Counted from the stretch's first letter, positions 16,669 to 25,799 are shown. The stretch is 64,000 nucleotides of DNA from JBBBNV01 sp037137075 (GCF_037137075.1 NZ_JBBBNV010000019.1:31492-95491); one strand, 5' to 3'. The notes: generated from the letters alone by a model not told the origin. Numbers and translations: made by a program.

Positions 16669-19600
16669 ATGGGTGACAAGGACAGCCGCAGCCGGAAACC
16701 GGTAGAGGGGCAGCCGCAGCAGGCGGCACCGGCACAACCGGGAATAACGGGGCAGGCGGAGGCGCTGGAGCGGCTGAGGGCGAAGTTTGACCGCCCTTCT
16801 GCAGAATACCGCTCCGCCCCTTTTTGGGGCTGGAACGACAAGCTGGACCCCGAAGAGCTGGTTCGGCAAATTGACGGCATGAAGGAGCAGGGCATGGGCG
16901 GCTTTTTTATGCATTCCCGGGACGGTCTGGAGACGGAATACATGGGCCCGGAATGGATGGAGGCCGTCAAAGCCTCGGTGAAGCGGGCGGAGGAGGTCGG
17001 GCTTCTGGCATGGATGTACGACGAAGACCGCTGGCCCTCAGGTAATGTAGGGGGCAAGGTGCCTGCGCTCGGGGATGAGTATCGTTCCAAGGGGCTGACG
17101 ATTGAGGTCGTTTCGGGACCGTATATAACGGATGGCCGGGAGGTCGCGCTGTTCCGGGCCGAGGTGGACGACATGTCGCTGGCCCATTGTGAGCGCCTGC
17201 CGCTGGACGGAGAGCCCGGCCGGCGCTGGGAGCTGGAGTCAGCGGGGGCCGGGCGGGCAGACAGGGGAAGCTCAGAGCCGGAAGGGGAGGAGGCGGTCTC
17301 GGCGAAGCGGGGGGCTGAAGCGCGTGCAGCGGTTGACTGGGCGGAGGAGGCGGTGCAGTGGGCTCCGCACTCTCAGCACTCCGCTCCGTCTGGTCAACAC
17401 AGTCATAGCCAGCCGCCAGGACAACAGCAAGGACAGCGTCCGGTTTCCGAAGAAGGCTTCTCCCAGCCCGCGAAGGGCGAGGTGTTTCTTGCTTTCCGTA
17501 TCGAGGTGTCGGAGGCGGTGGAATGGTTTAATGACGAGGCGCCGCCGGACAGCTTGAATCCCGCCACAGTGCGCCAATTTATTGACCGGACACATGAGGT
17601 TTACAAGCGGGAGGTCGGAGAGCATTTCGGGCGGACCATTCGGGGGATCTTCACCGATGAGCCGAGCATTAATGACCGGCACTGCAAATACACGGCGGGC
17701 CGAGGCTGGGTACCGTGGACGTATGATTTTGCCTCCTACTTTAGCAGCAGGCGGGGATATGATATTCTGGATGCAGCGCCGCATCTTTTTTTCAACAGCA
17801 GCGAATCCCCGGCGGCCCGCCATGATTATTGGCGGACGGTCGCCGAGAAGTTCTGCGAGGCGTTTACGAAGCAGCTGTACGACTGGTGCGAGGACAATCA
17901 ATTGGCTCTTACCGGCCACTATCTGCAGGAGGATAAGCTGGGACTTGGCACCCGTGTCGGCGGGGCGCTGATGCCGCATTACCGGTATCAGCATATTCCC
18001 GGCATTGATTTGCTTACCGAGCAGACAGACGAATATATGACAGTGAAGCAATGCACCAGTGTAGCCAATCAGTACGGCCGGGAGAAGGTCATCTCGGAAA
18101 CGTACGGCTGCACGGGCTGGGAGTTTACTTTTGAAGGGCAAAAATGGCTTGGTGATTGGCAGTATGTGCTCGGTGTGAACTTCTTGTCCCAGCATCTGGC
18201 GCTCTATTCCATCAAGGGCTGCCGGAAGCGGGATTATCCGCCGGTATTCAATTATAATACCTCCTGGTGGAAATACGACCACGTGATGGAGGATTATTTC
18301 GCCCGCATCGGGGCAGTGCTTAGCGAAGGCGAGCCTGTCCGGGATTTGCTGGTGCTGCATCCGGCTTCCACCGCATGGTCCTTGCTGGGCTCGAATCCAT
18401 ACGGCCTGCCCAATCGCGGGCGCGACCGGGATATCCCCGGCATTAACCGGTACGGCGATGAATTCAACGCGTTTTTGAAAGCGCTTTTCGGCGCGCACCA
18501 TGACCTTGACCTCGGCGACGAGACGATTATGGCGGAGACCGGATCGGTGCAGGACGGCCGGCTGGTTGTGAACCGATCCCGGTATAAAACGGTAGTCCTG
18601 CCGCCGGTACATACTTTGCTGCGCAGCACGGTGGAGCTGCTGGAGCAGTTTATGGCCGCCGGCGGGCGCATCATTGGCGTGCAGCCGCTGCCGTCGATGA
18701 TCGAGGGCCGAAGCGCGGCGGAGGAGCTGCGGCAGCGGCTGTTTCAGCATCCCGGCTTTATCCCGGCAAGACATCCCGGCGAGGCTATTGCCCGTCTGGA
18801 GGAAGTGCTGCCCCGGAATATATCCATTCGCAGCGAGTACGGGACTGAAGCACCGGAGCTATTGTATATGCTGAGGCGTCTGGAAGGCGGCAGCATTCTG
18901 TTTATCGTCAACAACGACCGTTACCGATCCGTTCCGGCGTCGATTGAGCTGCCGGGGGATATCGGGCGGGTCGAGGAATGGAATGCGCTTACCGGCGAGC
19001 GCAAGGAAATCGAGGCTTGGCTGGAGGAGGGCAGGGGCTTGCGGCTGGATGTGCGTTTTGGCCCGGCGGATTCCAAGCTGTTCTTCATTAACAGCACGCT
19101 GCCGCCCCAAGCCTCCGGCAAGACGGTAGAGCCTGTTGTTTTCCACGATGAGGACCTGTATGCCGCCTTCGGCCCGGCGTTCCGCTTTCGGCGGACGATG
19201 CCGAATGTGCTGACGCTGGATCAATGCTTCTACCAGCTGGAGGATGAAGCGTGGTCGGAGAAGCTGGAGGTATGGCAGGCTCAGCGGCGTATACGCGAAT
19301 CGCTGGGAATGCGGCAGGTTTACTATAACGGCATCACCCAGCGCTACAAATGGGCGTCCCGGCCGCATCCGAACGATGGCGCGCCAGTCACGCTGCGGTT
19401 TGAATTTGAAGTCAGCGAAATTCCGGCACAGGGGCTGTCGCTTGTGCTGGAGGGGGCGAAGCAGTTTGATATCCGCTTGAACCGCTCAGCGGTGGAGAAC
19501 AGAGCCGACCGCTGGTTTCTGGACCGGACCTTTGACTGCATCCGCCTGGAGTCCGGCTTCCTGCGGCAAGGAATGAACGAGATCGAGCTGTCCTGCGCGT

Positions 19601-20103
19601 ATACGAACGCGATGGAGCTGGAGGACATTTATTTGATTGGGGAGTTCGGCGTTAGCCCGGACCGGCGTATTGTCAGCGAGCCGCAGCGGCTTCATGTTGG
19701 GGATTGGTGCCTGCAGGGATATTATCATTACTGCGGCAGCATGATTTACGAGGCGGATTACGAGCATCCGCCGGAGCCCGGCGTGCGAGCTGTGCTGGAG
19801 CTGGGCGATTTCTCGGCGGTTACGGTCGAGGTGCGGATTAACGGCATGCCGGCCGGACAAATTCCATGGAAGGCTGCCGACGGTTTGGATGTAACGAGCT
19901 ATTTGCAGGCGGGCCGGAACAAGCTGGAGATTGAAGTGATGGGCAGCCCGCGCAATATGTTCGGCCCGTTCCATCAGGCCCGCGGCGCGACGGCGACGAC
20001 TAACTGGGGCTCCTTCCGCACGGAAGGCCGGGAATACTGCGCGGAGTATGTGGTGAAGCCGTACGGCCTGAATCAGCAGGTCAAGCTGCTCCGCAAGGTG
20101 TAA
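16669..20103 (+). CDS. GH106-like alpha-L-rhamnosidase (very large, cytoplasmic)
   Basis: A 1144-residue protein. The N-terminal catalytic part carries SAPFWGWNDKLDPEELVRQI, MGGFFMHSRDG and WMYDEDRWPSGNVGG, the signature of the GH106 / 'glycosyl hydrolase, sugar-binding domain' group. Middle motifs are RGIFTDEPSIND and ALTGHYLQED. A C-terminal galactose-binding-like sandwich begins near residue 890. Residues about 190-268 form a Ser/Gln/His/Pro-rich segment that looks like an inserted linker and is not family-like. ATG 16669 follows GGGGAG at 16655-16660. GH106 enzymes remove rhamnose from rhamnogalacturonan structures. No export signal is seen. Confidence 0.85.
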   Translation: MGDKDSRSRKPVEGQPQQAAPAQPGITGQAEALERLRAKFDRPSAEYRSAPFWGWNDKLDPEELVRQIDGMKEQGMGGFFMHSRDGLETEYMGPEWMEAVKASVKRAEEVGLLAWMYDEDRWPSGNVGGKVPALGDEYRSKGLTIEVVSGPYITDGREVALFRAEVDDMSLAHCERLPLDGEPGRRWELESAGAGRADRGSSEPEGEEAVSAKRGAEARAAVDWAEEAVQWAPHSQHSAPSGQHSHSQPPGQQQGQRPVSEEGFSQPAKGEVFLAFRIEVSEAVEWFNDEAPPDSLNPATVRQFIDRTHEVYKREVGEHFGRTIRGIFTDEPSINDRHCKYTAGRGWVPWTYDFASYFSSRRGYDILDAAPHLFFNSSESPAARHDYWRTVAEKFCEAFTKQLYDWCEDNQLALTGHYLQEDKLGLGTRVGGALMPHYRYQHIPGIDLLTEQTDEYMTVKQCTSVANQYGREKVISETYGCTGWEFTFEGQKWLGDWQYVLGVNFLSQHLALYSIKGCRKRDYPPVFNYNTSWWKYDHVMEDYFARIGAVLSEGEPVRDLLVLHPASTAWSLLGSNPYGLPNRGRDRDIPGINRYGDEFNAFLKALFGAHHDLDLGDETIMAETGSVQDGRLVVNRSRYKTVVLPPVHTLLRSTVELLEQFMAAGGRIIGVQPLPSMIEGRSAAEELRQRLFQHPGFIPARHPGEAIARLEEVLPRNISIRSEYGTEAPELLYMLRRLEGGSILFIVNNDRYRSVPASIELPGDIGRVEEWNALTGERKEIEAWLEEGRGLRLDVRFGPADSKLFFINSTLPPQASGKTVEPVVFHDEDLYAAFGPAFRFRRTMPNVLTLDQCFYQLEDEAWSEKLEVWQAQRRIRESLGMRQVYYNGITQRYKWASRPHPNDGAPVTLRFEFEVSEIPAQGLSLVLEGAKQFDIRLNRSAVENRADRWFLDRTFDCIRLESGFLRQGMNEIELSCAYTNAMELEDIYLIGEFGVSPDRRIVSEPQRLHVGDWCLQGYYHYCGSMIYEADYEHPPEPGVRAVLELGDFSAVTVEVRINGMPAGQIPWKAADGLDVTSYLQAGRNKLEIEVMGSPRNMFGPFHQARGATATTNWGSFRTEGREYCAEYVVKPYGLNQQVKLLRKV

Positions 20104-20164
20104 CAAACCCTGTAACGAAAACTAGTACAAGAGCAACGAATTCAAGGAGGAAAGGACAGGACGT

Positions 20165-22555
20165 ATGATAAAACAAGGGATCGCACTAGTACGCAGTCTG
20201 GGCGGCAAGGAGAACCGGCTGTTTCTCAAAATATTATCATACTTCCTGTCCCTCCTGATTCCGATTGTAATTATCGGGGTTGGCACTTATTTGTACTCCG
20301 TGCAAATGATGAAGCATGAATTTACCGAGCGGATTGCCGCGAATCTGGCCTCGGCGGCGGCTACGATCGATTTGTATCTGGAAACCGCACAGGAGACCAG
20401 TGTGGATTTCTTTTACGACGATATGGTACAGCAGCTGCTTGTCCCTCGAACCGAGCATACGCTGGAGATGAAAACCCAGCTCTCCCGGCTGCCTAAGATT
20501 ATCCAGCGAAGCGAAAATATTGTAAGCGATTTCACGGACCGGATGTTTGTGTATGTGGATGACCAGGATCTGTACGTTGGCGGCGGCGTGAATGAATTCG
20601 AGTCGTTCTTCGGCAGTATGTACCGTTATGAACACTATGACGCGGCGTTTTGGCGAAGCAAGCTGTCCTCCGACAAGCCGATTGAGCTGCTTCCGGTGAC
20701 TTCGGTCCGCCAGCAGGAAACCCGGGTCACGAAGCAGGTCGTTCCGGTTGTCATGGTCAACCGTATTCAGCGCCATAATGCCATTGTGGTGCTGAACATT
20801 ATGGTAGAGGCAATGGAGCGGACCCTGCGGGGGAACACGGTGTTCGACGCGACCGGCTTTGTGGTGACGGACGGCCAGGGACAGGTCATGTACGATCCGG
20901 ACGGCTTGATGGCAGCCTCCGGCCTATCGTCCGGCATGCTTCAGGATACGGAGGCACCCGGTGTGTCCCGGGAACTGAAGCTGGACGGACGGCGTTATGA
21001 AATTTCCCATGCCAAGTCCAATCTGTACGGCTGGGATTATTACTCGTTTACGCCTGCTTCGGAGTTTAACCGTCATACGTTCAGTATTCTGCAGATGACG
21101 CTGCTGCTGTCCCTGGTGCTTCTGCTGATGGGCATCCAGTTTGCTTTTATGTTCAGCTACCGGATCTATAGTCCTATTCGCAGCATCCGCAACATTTTGC
21201 TGGATAAAAGCGATTTGTGGGAAAACGGGCTTAACGGCCCGGCGGACAAAGCGGAAGGGGAATTCGAGCAAATCCGGCAGGGCATCCGCCGGTTGACCGA
21301 CCATCATTTGCAGTATAAGGTGCGGTATGACCAGCATACCAGTGAATATGTGGAATCCTCGTTCCTGTTTTTGCTCAAGGGGCATACCATTAATCAGGAG
21401 CAGATTTTGCGGGAGACACTGGAGGCGGAATTCGGCTTTAACCGGGCCGGCTACTGCTGCTGCGCGGTTTATTTTGAGTTTAACGCAGCTTTCTACGAGC
21501 ATGTGCAGGATACGGAACGGCTGTCGGTGATGAATGGGATTAAAAAGATTGTGTGGTCGCTTCTGAATGCCGAGGCGCCTGCATATGTGCTGGAATACCG
21601 GCAGCATATGTATGTGGGTATTGTGAACATGGCGCATGCCGGCGAGAAGCAGCGGCTGGCGCAGGTGTTTGAGCGCATGCTGCATATTTTCCGGCATGAT
21701 CTGCAGCTGTACTATAACATGACCGTCGGACTCGGCCGTTATTGTGACGAAATTAATGACATCGGAACGTCCTGCAACGATGCGCTGACGGCACTGGATC
21801 AGCGTGATGCGGAAACCGGTTTTCAGATTGTGGATGCCGAGCAGCTGTCGATCGCAACCCGTTATGTGTACTCTTTTACAGATGAGCAGCGGATTTTGAA
21901 TTATTTGAAGCTGGGCAACCGTAAGGGGCTGCAGGAGGTGGTCGGCGAGATTGTGCAGAGCAATGCCGGACGCGGGATTTCCTATGAGCACCTGCGCCGG
22001 CTGTTTCAGGAGATGTACCAGACGGGTCTGCGCTTCTTGGCTGACAAGGGGCTGGATGCAGCGGGGCTGGATTTGCGGCAGCCGCAGCGGCTGTTCATGG
22101 ACACCGGCACGGACCGGCGGGAATCGTTTGCGGGCACGCCGCAGCTGCTGGCTGCATTGAACAGCTTTTATGCCGGGATGATGGATATGGCCGAGGCCCG
22201 ACCCGGCAGCGCTCCGCGGTCGGACAATCTCGTCACCTTAATTGAAAAATACATTCAGGAGCATTACACCCAGGACCTTGGCCTGGAGCAAATCGCCGAT
22301 GAAATGGGCGTTTCCGTCAAATATGTGTCCCGCGTCTTCAAGGATAAAACCGGCATCAATCTGACCGAATACATTCATCAGGTCCGTATGGACAAGGCCA
22401 AGGCGCTGCTCGTCGGCACCGATTTGCGTGTAAATGAGATTGCCGAGCAGCTCGGCATCCACAGCCGCACAACCTTCCTGCGCGTATTCAAAAAAACCGA
22501 AGGCATCTCTCCGAATGAGTACCGGCTGCTGCATCAGGCCAAGGGGGAGGGGTGA
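20165..22555 (+). CDS. Membrane-anchored AraC-family sensor-regulator
   Basis: A 796-residue one-component regulator. A first transmembrane helix (about 22-45) and a second (about 304-330) enclose an extracytoplasmic sensor domain, probably Cache-like. A cytoplasmic helical region follows, and the last 100 residues form two AraC-type helix-turn-helix motifs (EQIADEMGVSVKYVSRVFKD and NEIAEQLGIHSRTTFLRVFK). Such proteins sense oligosaccharides or their binding protein outside the cell and activate the adjacent transporter and glycosidase genes. AAGGAGG at 20143-20149 precedes ATG 20165. It is probably the last gene of the operon that starts at about 11.8 kb; a terminator lies at 22790. Confidence 0.9.
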   Translation: MIKQGIALVRSLGGKENRLFLKILSYFLSLLIPIVIIGVGTYLYSVQMMKHEFTERIAANLASAAATIDLYLETAQETSVDFFYDDMVQQLLVPRTEHTLEMKTQLSRLPKIIQRSENIVSDFTDRMFVYVDDQDLYVGGGVNEFESFFGSMYRYEHYDAAFWRSKLSSDKPIELLPVTSVRQQETRVTKQVVPVVMVNRIQRHNAIVVLNIMVEAMERTLRGNTVFDATGFVVTDGQGQVMYDPDGLMAASGLSSGMLQDTEAPGVSRELKLDGRRYEISHAKSNLYGWDYYSFTPASEFNRHTFSILQMTLLLSLVLLLMGIQFAFMFSYRIYSPIRSIRNILLDKSDLWENGLNGPADKAEGEFEQIRQGIRRLTDHHLQYKVRYDQHTSEYVESSFLFLLKGHTINQEQILRETLEAEFGFNRAGYCCCAVYFEFNAAFYEHVQDTERLSVMNGIKKIVWSLLNAEAPAYVLEYRQHMYVGIVNMAHAGEKQRLAQVFERMLHIFRHDLQLYYNMTVGLGRYCDEINDIGTSCNDALTALDQRDAETGFQIVDAEQLSIATRYVYSFTDEQRILNYLKLGNRKGLQEVVGEIVQSNAGRGISYEHLRRLFQEMYQTGLRFLADKGLDAAGLDLRQPQRLFMDTGTDRRESFAGTPQLLAALNSFYAGMMDMAEARPGSAPRSDNLVTLIEKYIQEHYTQDLGLEQIADEMGVSVKYVSRVFKDKTGINLTEYIHQVRMDKAKALLVGTDLRVNEIAEQLGIHSRTTFLRVFKKTEGISPNEYRLLHQAKGEG

Positions 22556-22789
22556 GGCTAGGCAAACTAACCGCCAGCGCAGCTGAGGCTTGCTACGCAG
22601 CACCAGCAATGTACCCTGACACCTGTTTTTTGCCCTGCGGCTGCTGCCATTTCATGCGCTATGACGGAGCAAAATGCACTGTACATTACAGCGATTGGCG
22701 CAGACTGTACGGCAATGGTTAGACCGCCGCATGCTGTTTATACAGCGCAGCTTCAGCTAAAATTCAAGCGGGCACCTTGAATGAACCAG

Positions 22790-22822
22790 AGACATCATCT
22801 GTTTGCCGGATGGTGTCTTTTT
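22790..22822 (+). terminator. Rho-independent terminator
   Basis: AGACATCATC pairs with GATGGTGTCT (one G-T wobble) around a 9-base loop and is followed by TTTTT. It ends transcription coming from the AraC regulator gene 235 bp upstream. Confidence 0.8.
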
Positions 22823-22884
22823 GTATGTGTGTGGGGACCAACCCGAAAAACCGCCATGCTCCGTGTTTTTTCTTTTTACAAATG

Positions 22885-22914
22885 TAGACAATCCTGTGAG
22901 AGGAGAACTATAAT
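22885..22914 (+). promoter_or_regulatory. Strong sigma-A promoter pointing rightward
   Basis: TAGACA at 22885-22890, an 18-bp spacer and a perfect TATAAT at 22909-22914. The nearest forward gene is the lipoprotein at 23430. The transcript would first run antisense through the small minus-strand gene at 22998-23138. Confidence 0.65.
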
Positions 22915-22997
22915 AGCCTTAATTTGAACGGGTTATTTTTCCATATTGGTGAATCTCTCGGTGGTTGCTCACAGGGAAAAGGGAAAGCGGCGGTCAG

Positions 22998-23138
22998 CTA
23001 ATCCAGCCATTTGAATAGAAACCGGAATCCTGCTCCGATAATTCGGAACACAAAGGGGATAAACCCGAAAATAAATTCCATGGCATCCACAAAGGCTGTA
23101 AAATAACGCTTGAACTTCCTTCTTTTCGTTCCTGACAT
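22998..23138 (-). CDS. 46-residue hydrophobic, basic small protein
   Basis: A short gene with an excellent ribosome site, GGAGGTGAT, placed 4-12 bases before its ATG on the minus strand. The product starts with a very basic stretch (MSGTKRRKFKRYF) and continues with a Phe/Ile-rich hydrophobic or amphipathic helix (EFIFGFIPFVFRII, then FRFLFKWLD). It could insert in or lie on the membrane. I do not recognise the family. A strong forward promoter at 22885 would make RNA antisense to the whole gene, an arrangement seen in type I toxin-antitoxin pairs. It could equally be a small sporulation or membrane protein. Confidence 0.7.
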   Translation of the reverse strand: MSGTKRRKFKRYFTAFVDAMEFIFGFIPFVFRIIGAGFRFLFKWLD

Positions 23139-23292
23139 CAGCATCACCTCCGATCTGAAAACGTATACGCACAGACCGGTGCTTGGTTGCGGGAGGCGCT
23201 GGTTCTAAACATGACGAGTACATTATGGAAAATAGCTTTACATCAGTTTTCAAGTTTTTAAACGTAAACCGAAGCTGGAAGGAGAATAATGC

Positions 23293-23433
23293 ATGAGCGA
23301 AGCTTGGGTCCATTCTGTGCATGGCGCGTATGGGACACCTCCAACCATGGAAAAAGCTGTAGAAGGCCTGAGACGAAAAGCATTCATCAGCTTTCATTTG
23401 AGTCGGACAAGCTCGGGCTGGATTGAGGCATGA
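23293..23433 (+). CDS. Possible 46-codon ORF overlapping the lipoprotein start
   Basis: ATG 23293 lies 8 bases after AAGGAG (23279-23284), and the TGA at 23431-23433 overlaps the ATG of the next gene as ATGA. The predicted peptide begins MSEAWVHSVHGAYGTPPTMEK; no family is recognised. A second frame starting at 23289 is also open across most of the stretch, so this could be a decayed gene rather than a real one. Confidence 0.35.
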   Translation: MSEAWVHSVHGAYGTPPTMEKAVEGLRRKAFISFHLSRTSSGWIEA

Positions 23434-24419
23434 GAAGCTGTGCTGGGGCTGTACTTTTATTGTTCATGCTTTGTTCTTGCACCACAGTCCGAATAACCGA
23501 TGATCCCGCCTCCAAATTTTACGGTCAGTCTACCGATGGTTCGGGGCCGGTCTTCACTTCAGATTTGCCGACGCAGAAGGGATTGAAGCTTCCCGGACGT
23601 TCTTCCTACATAATGAAGGACCGTAGAGGGCAAATCTGGATTCCTCTGGAATATAAGAAGGATAGACGAGCTGCCGAGAACAAAGTGATCGTCATAAAGG
23701 ATTTCCAATTTGTCAAAACGATAGACGATTTGCCGTCTTTTCCGATAAAGGTGATTGAAGGACATGATGTTCATGCGGTTTTGAGTGCAGAAGACGGTGT
23801 AACAGGAAAAGTTACTTTCATAAAAGAATCGGATTTTTCGGTTGCAAAAATCCTGGATATCGAGGGAGATATCCAGGATGCTGTTTTCGATGATACGTAT
23901 TTATATGTGGTGAGTAACATAACGACAGACGGAAAAAATAGTAACCTTTATCGAATCCAACTGGACGATTTTTCAAGCGAGAAGACGATCGTAGAAAGTG
24001 GGCGGATTTATTCTATAGAGGCTCACCTAAACGAGCTGTATTTAGGTGTGTATAGTGGACTTGAGGGTCAATCGCATCTGGCGATTTATGATAAGGATTT
24101 GGGGCTCATAGAACGCATTCCGTCGTCCCAATATCCCTTTGACATGGTGAGAAAGGATAATTTCCTTCTAATCCTTCATGTCGATTTGGCGAGCGTAGAT
24201 AAAGAAGTTAAAAGCGTGCTAAGTCGAATGGATGTCAGAACAAGACAAATCGAAACCTTACAGCTTCCGCAGAACTTTTACCACTTATCACTTGTTGATG
24301 ATAAAGCAGTGGTTACATCGTTAGCCAGTAAAACCTATGTAGAAGTAGATATTGATGCCTGGAGAGAAACGGTTATTGAAGGGGAAGTTTTTTTCAGATC
24401 AAACGTAGTAGGGAAGTAA
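23430..24419 (+). CDS. Predicted lipoprotein with propeller-like repeats, unknown function
   Basis: A 329-residue protein with a short signal and a lipobox LCSC (Cys17). The mature part is rich in beta strands with recurring patterns such as DDTYLYVVSN, HLNELYLGVYSG and DKDLGLIERI, which suggests a beta-propeller on the cell surface. Base composition is clearly more A+T-rich than the neighbouring glycosidase genes, and codon use is less biased, pointing to a different origin. An in-frame TGA at 23424 rules out an upstream start in this frame. I do not recognise the family. Confidence 0.75.
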   Translation: MRSCAGAVLLLFMLCSCTTVRITDDPASKFYGQSTDGSGPVFTSDLPTQKGLKLPGRSSYIMKDRRGQIWIPLEYKKDRRAAENKVIVIKDFQFVKTIDDLPSFPIKVIEGHDVHAVLSAEDGVTGKVTFIKESDFSVAKILDIEGDIQDAVFDDTYLYVVSNITTDGKNSNLYRIQLDDFSSEKTIVESGRIYSIEAHLNELYLGVYSGLEGQSHLAIYDKDLGLIERIPSSQYPFDMVRKDNFLLILHVDLASVDKEVKSVLSRMDVRTRQIETLQLPQNFYHLSLVDDKAVVTSLASKTYVEVDIDAWRETVIEGEVFFRSNVVGK

Positions 24420-24535
24420 TGAAGGCTCGAATTACATTTTGCCGCTTCCAGTCCGTAAGGCTCGCGGGGCAGCGGTATTTCATGGCGGGGCTGACTATGA
24501 CAGGGATTAAAGGCTAGGCGTGAGGATAACGAAAT

Positions 24536-24578
24536 GCCAGGGAAGCCCGGGACGGTAATGTCTGCGGGCTTCCCTGGC
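24536..24578. repeat. Perfect 14-bp inverted repeat
   Basis: GCCAGGGAAGCCCG at 24536-24549 is exactly complementary to CGGGCTTCCCTGGC at 24565-24578, with a 15-base loop. No T-run follows on either side, so it is a weak candidate for a classic terminator but could end both convergent transcripts. Confidence 0.75.
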
Positions 24579-24676
24579 GCATAGGGCAGCGGTAACTGTG
24601 AGAACGTCTCAACGGCTATAAAGCTTCAGCCGCCTCACGCCGGACGGCAACGGGGATTGGGCATCGCGCTTTAAAT

Positions 24677-24788
24677 CAACCGGCCGCCGTCGTGCGGGCA
24701 TTGCGGACTGGAAGCCGCACACGCTGCAAATTCGCACCGCGCACAGCTCCCAGCGCACGGTGCTTCGCCGCATGACGGCGGCCGGTTG
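24677..24788. repeat. 21-bp inverted repeat with 70-base spacer
   Basis: Arms at 24677-24697 and 24768-24788 are complementary at 20 of 21 positions and begin CAACCGGCCGCCGTC. The whole 112-bp unit lies between two convergent genes. It may be a small non-autonomous mobile element or a structured RNA; no target duplication was identified. Confidence 0.65.
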
Positions 24789-24800
24789 AACCACAACATG

Positions 24801-25574
24801 CTAATGCCGCCGCGTCAAGAACGAATAAGTGACCTCCAGCGCTTCCTCCAAATGCGGGGTGCTCCGGTGAAACGGATGCTCCGCGCCAAAGGCATGGTCA
24901 GCGCCTTGAATGCTCACATAGTGATGGTGCGGAGCCTCTTGGCGCAGCCGGGCGTGGTTCTCCAGCAGCCGATCCGCATCCTCGCTTCCTTGGATAAGCA
25001 GTGCGGGTCTTGTCAAGGAAGCGAGCAGCCGGGAGGTATTGAAGCGTTCTTTATTTTTTTCGATATCCTCGCGCAGCACCGGATGGCTGCTTGCAGGGGC
25101 CGGAGCCGGGCTAACGCCGCCATTCCAGGCGATAACCGCGCTTACCTCCGGATGCTCGGCGGCGAACACGATGCTGCTGCCGCCCGCCCGGCTGTGGCCG
25201 AGCAGGGTGATGCTGGCCGGGTCGCTCTGCTCGGCAAGCGGCAGGCTCCGGTCAAGCACCCGTTCCAGCACGGCCCCCAGGTCGGCAAGCTCTCTGGAGA
25301 AGGTGCTGGCCTGCTGCACGGCATATTCGTCGCCGCCGCTATTTTTGACCCCGATGCGGGAGAAATCGAACTGTACGGTGTAGAAGCCCCGCTCGGCAAG
25401 CCAGGAGGTCACATAAGGCCAGAAGCCCCAATCCTTGTGGCCCCGGAAGCCGTGAGCGGCGATCAGCACGGGCTTAACCGTTCCGTCATTGACGGCCTTC
25501 ACTTCTCCATGGACAAAAAGACCTTGAACCAAATCAAGGTGAAACTCTTTTCTAACGACGAGCGTGCTGGCCAT
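24801..25574 (-). CDS. Alpha/beta hydrolase (dienelactone hydrolase/esterase-like)
   Basis: A 257-residue cytoplasmic alpha/beta hydrolase. The oxyanion region is AAHGFRGHKDWGFWPY, the nucleophile elbow is GHSRAGG, the acid lies in LIQGSEDADRL, and the catalytic His in GADHAFG. These form a full Ser-Asp-His set. The family includes acyl esterases and peptidase-like S9 relatives; the substrate cannot be told. AAAGGAG precedes the ATG on the minus strand. It is transcribed alone, converging with the lipoprotein gene, and has a hairpin followed by a U-rich tract in its upstream region. Confidence 0.88.
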   Translation of the reverse strand: MASTLVVRKEFHLDLVQGLFVHGEVKAVNDGTVKPVLIAAHGFRGHKDWGFWPYVTSWLAERGFYTVQFDFSRIGVKNSGGDEYAVQQASTFSRELADLGAVLERVLDRSLPLAEQSDPASITLLGHSRAGGSSIVFAAEHPEVSAVIAWNGGVSPAPAPASSHPVLREDIEKNKERFNTSRLLASLTRPALLIQGSEDADRLLENHARLRQEAPHHHYVSIQGADHAFGAEHPFHRSTPHLEEALEVTYSFLTRRH

Positions 25575-25620
25575 AACGAATCACTCCTTTAATCAGTGTA
25601 AGGAAGAGGGAAATGAAATG

Positions 25621-25664
25621 AGAAAAAGAAAAAACTTCTTCAATCGGTGTAATGGAAGAAGTTT
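25621..25664 (-). terminator. Minus-strand hairpin with U-tract upstream of the hydrolase gene
   Basis: AAACTTCTTC at 25632-25641 pairs exactly with GAAGAAGTTT at 25655-25664. Reading on the minus strand, the hairpin is followed by TTTTCTTTTTCT, as in an intrinsic terminator. It lies about 57 bp before the hydrolase start and could be an attenuator in that gene's leader or a stop for antisense transcription from the right. Confidence 0.55.
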
Positions 25665-25799
25665 CCGTTTGGACGGTCAACCCGGCTTAAAGCAGTGGAT
25701 TTAATTCCGATAATAATGATATGAATAATATCAGTTTCGTCAGTTCGCTGTCAACGGGAAAATACAAAATAAATCCGATAAATCCTCGAAAATAAACGA

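Noticed and set aside
17272..18774. A 500-codon minus-strand frame
   Set aside because: It is the antisense shadow of the GH106-like gene; composition is driven by the codon bias of the true gene.
22969..23397. A 142-codon minus-strand frame
   Set aside because: It is in another frame than the well-supported 46-residue gene at 22998-23138, which has the proper ribosome site.
24786..25592. A 268-codon plus-strand frame
   Set aside because: It is antisense to the alpha/beta hydrolase, whose catalytic triad motifs are clear.
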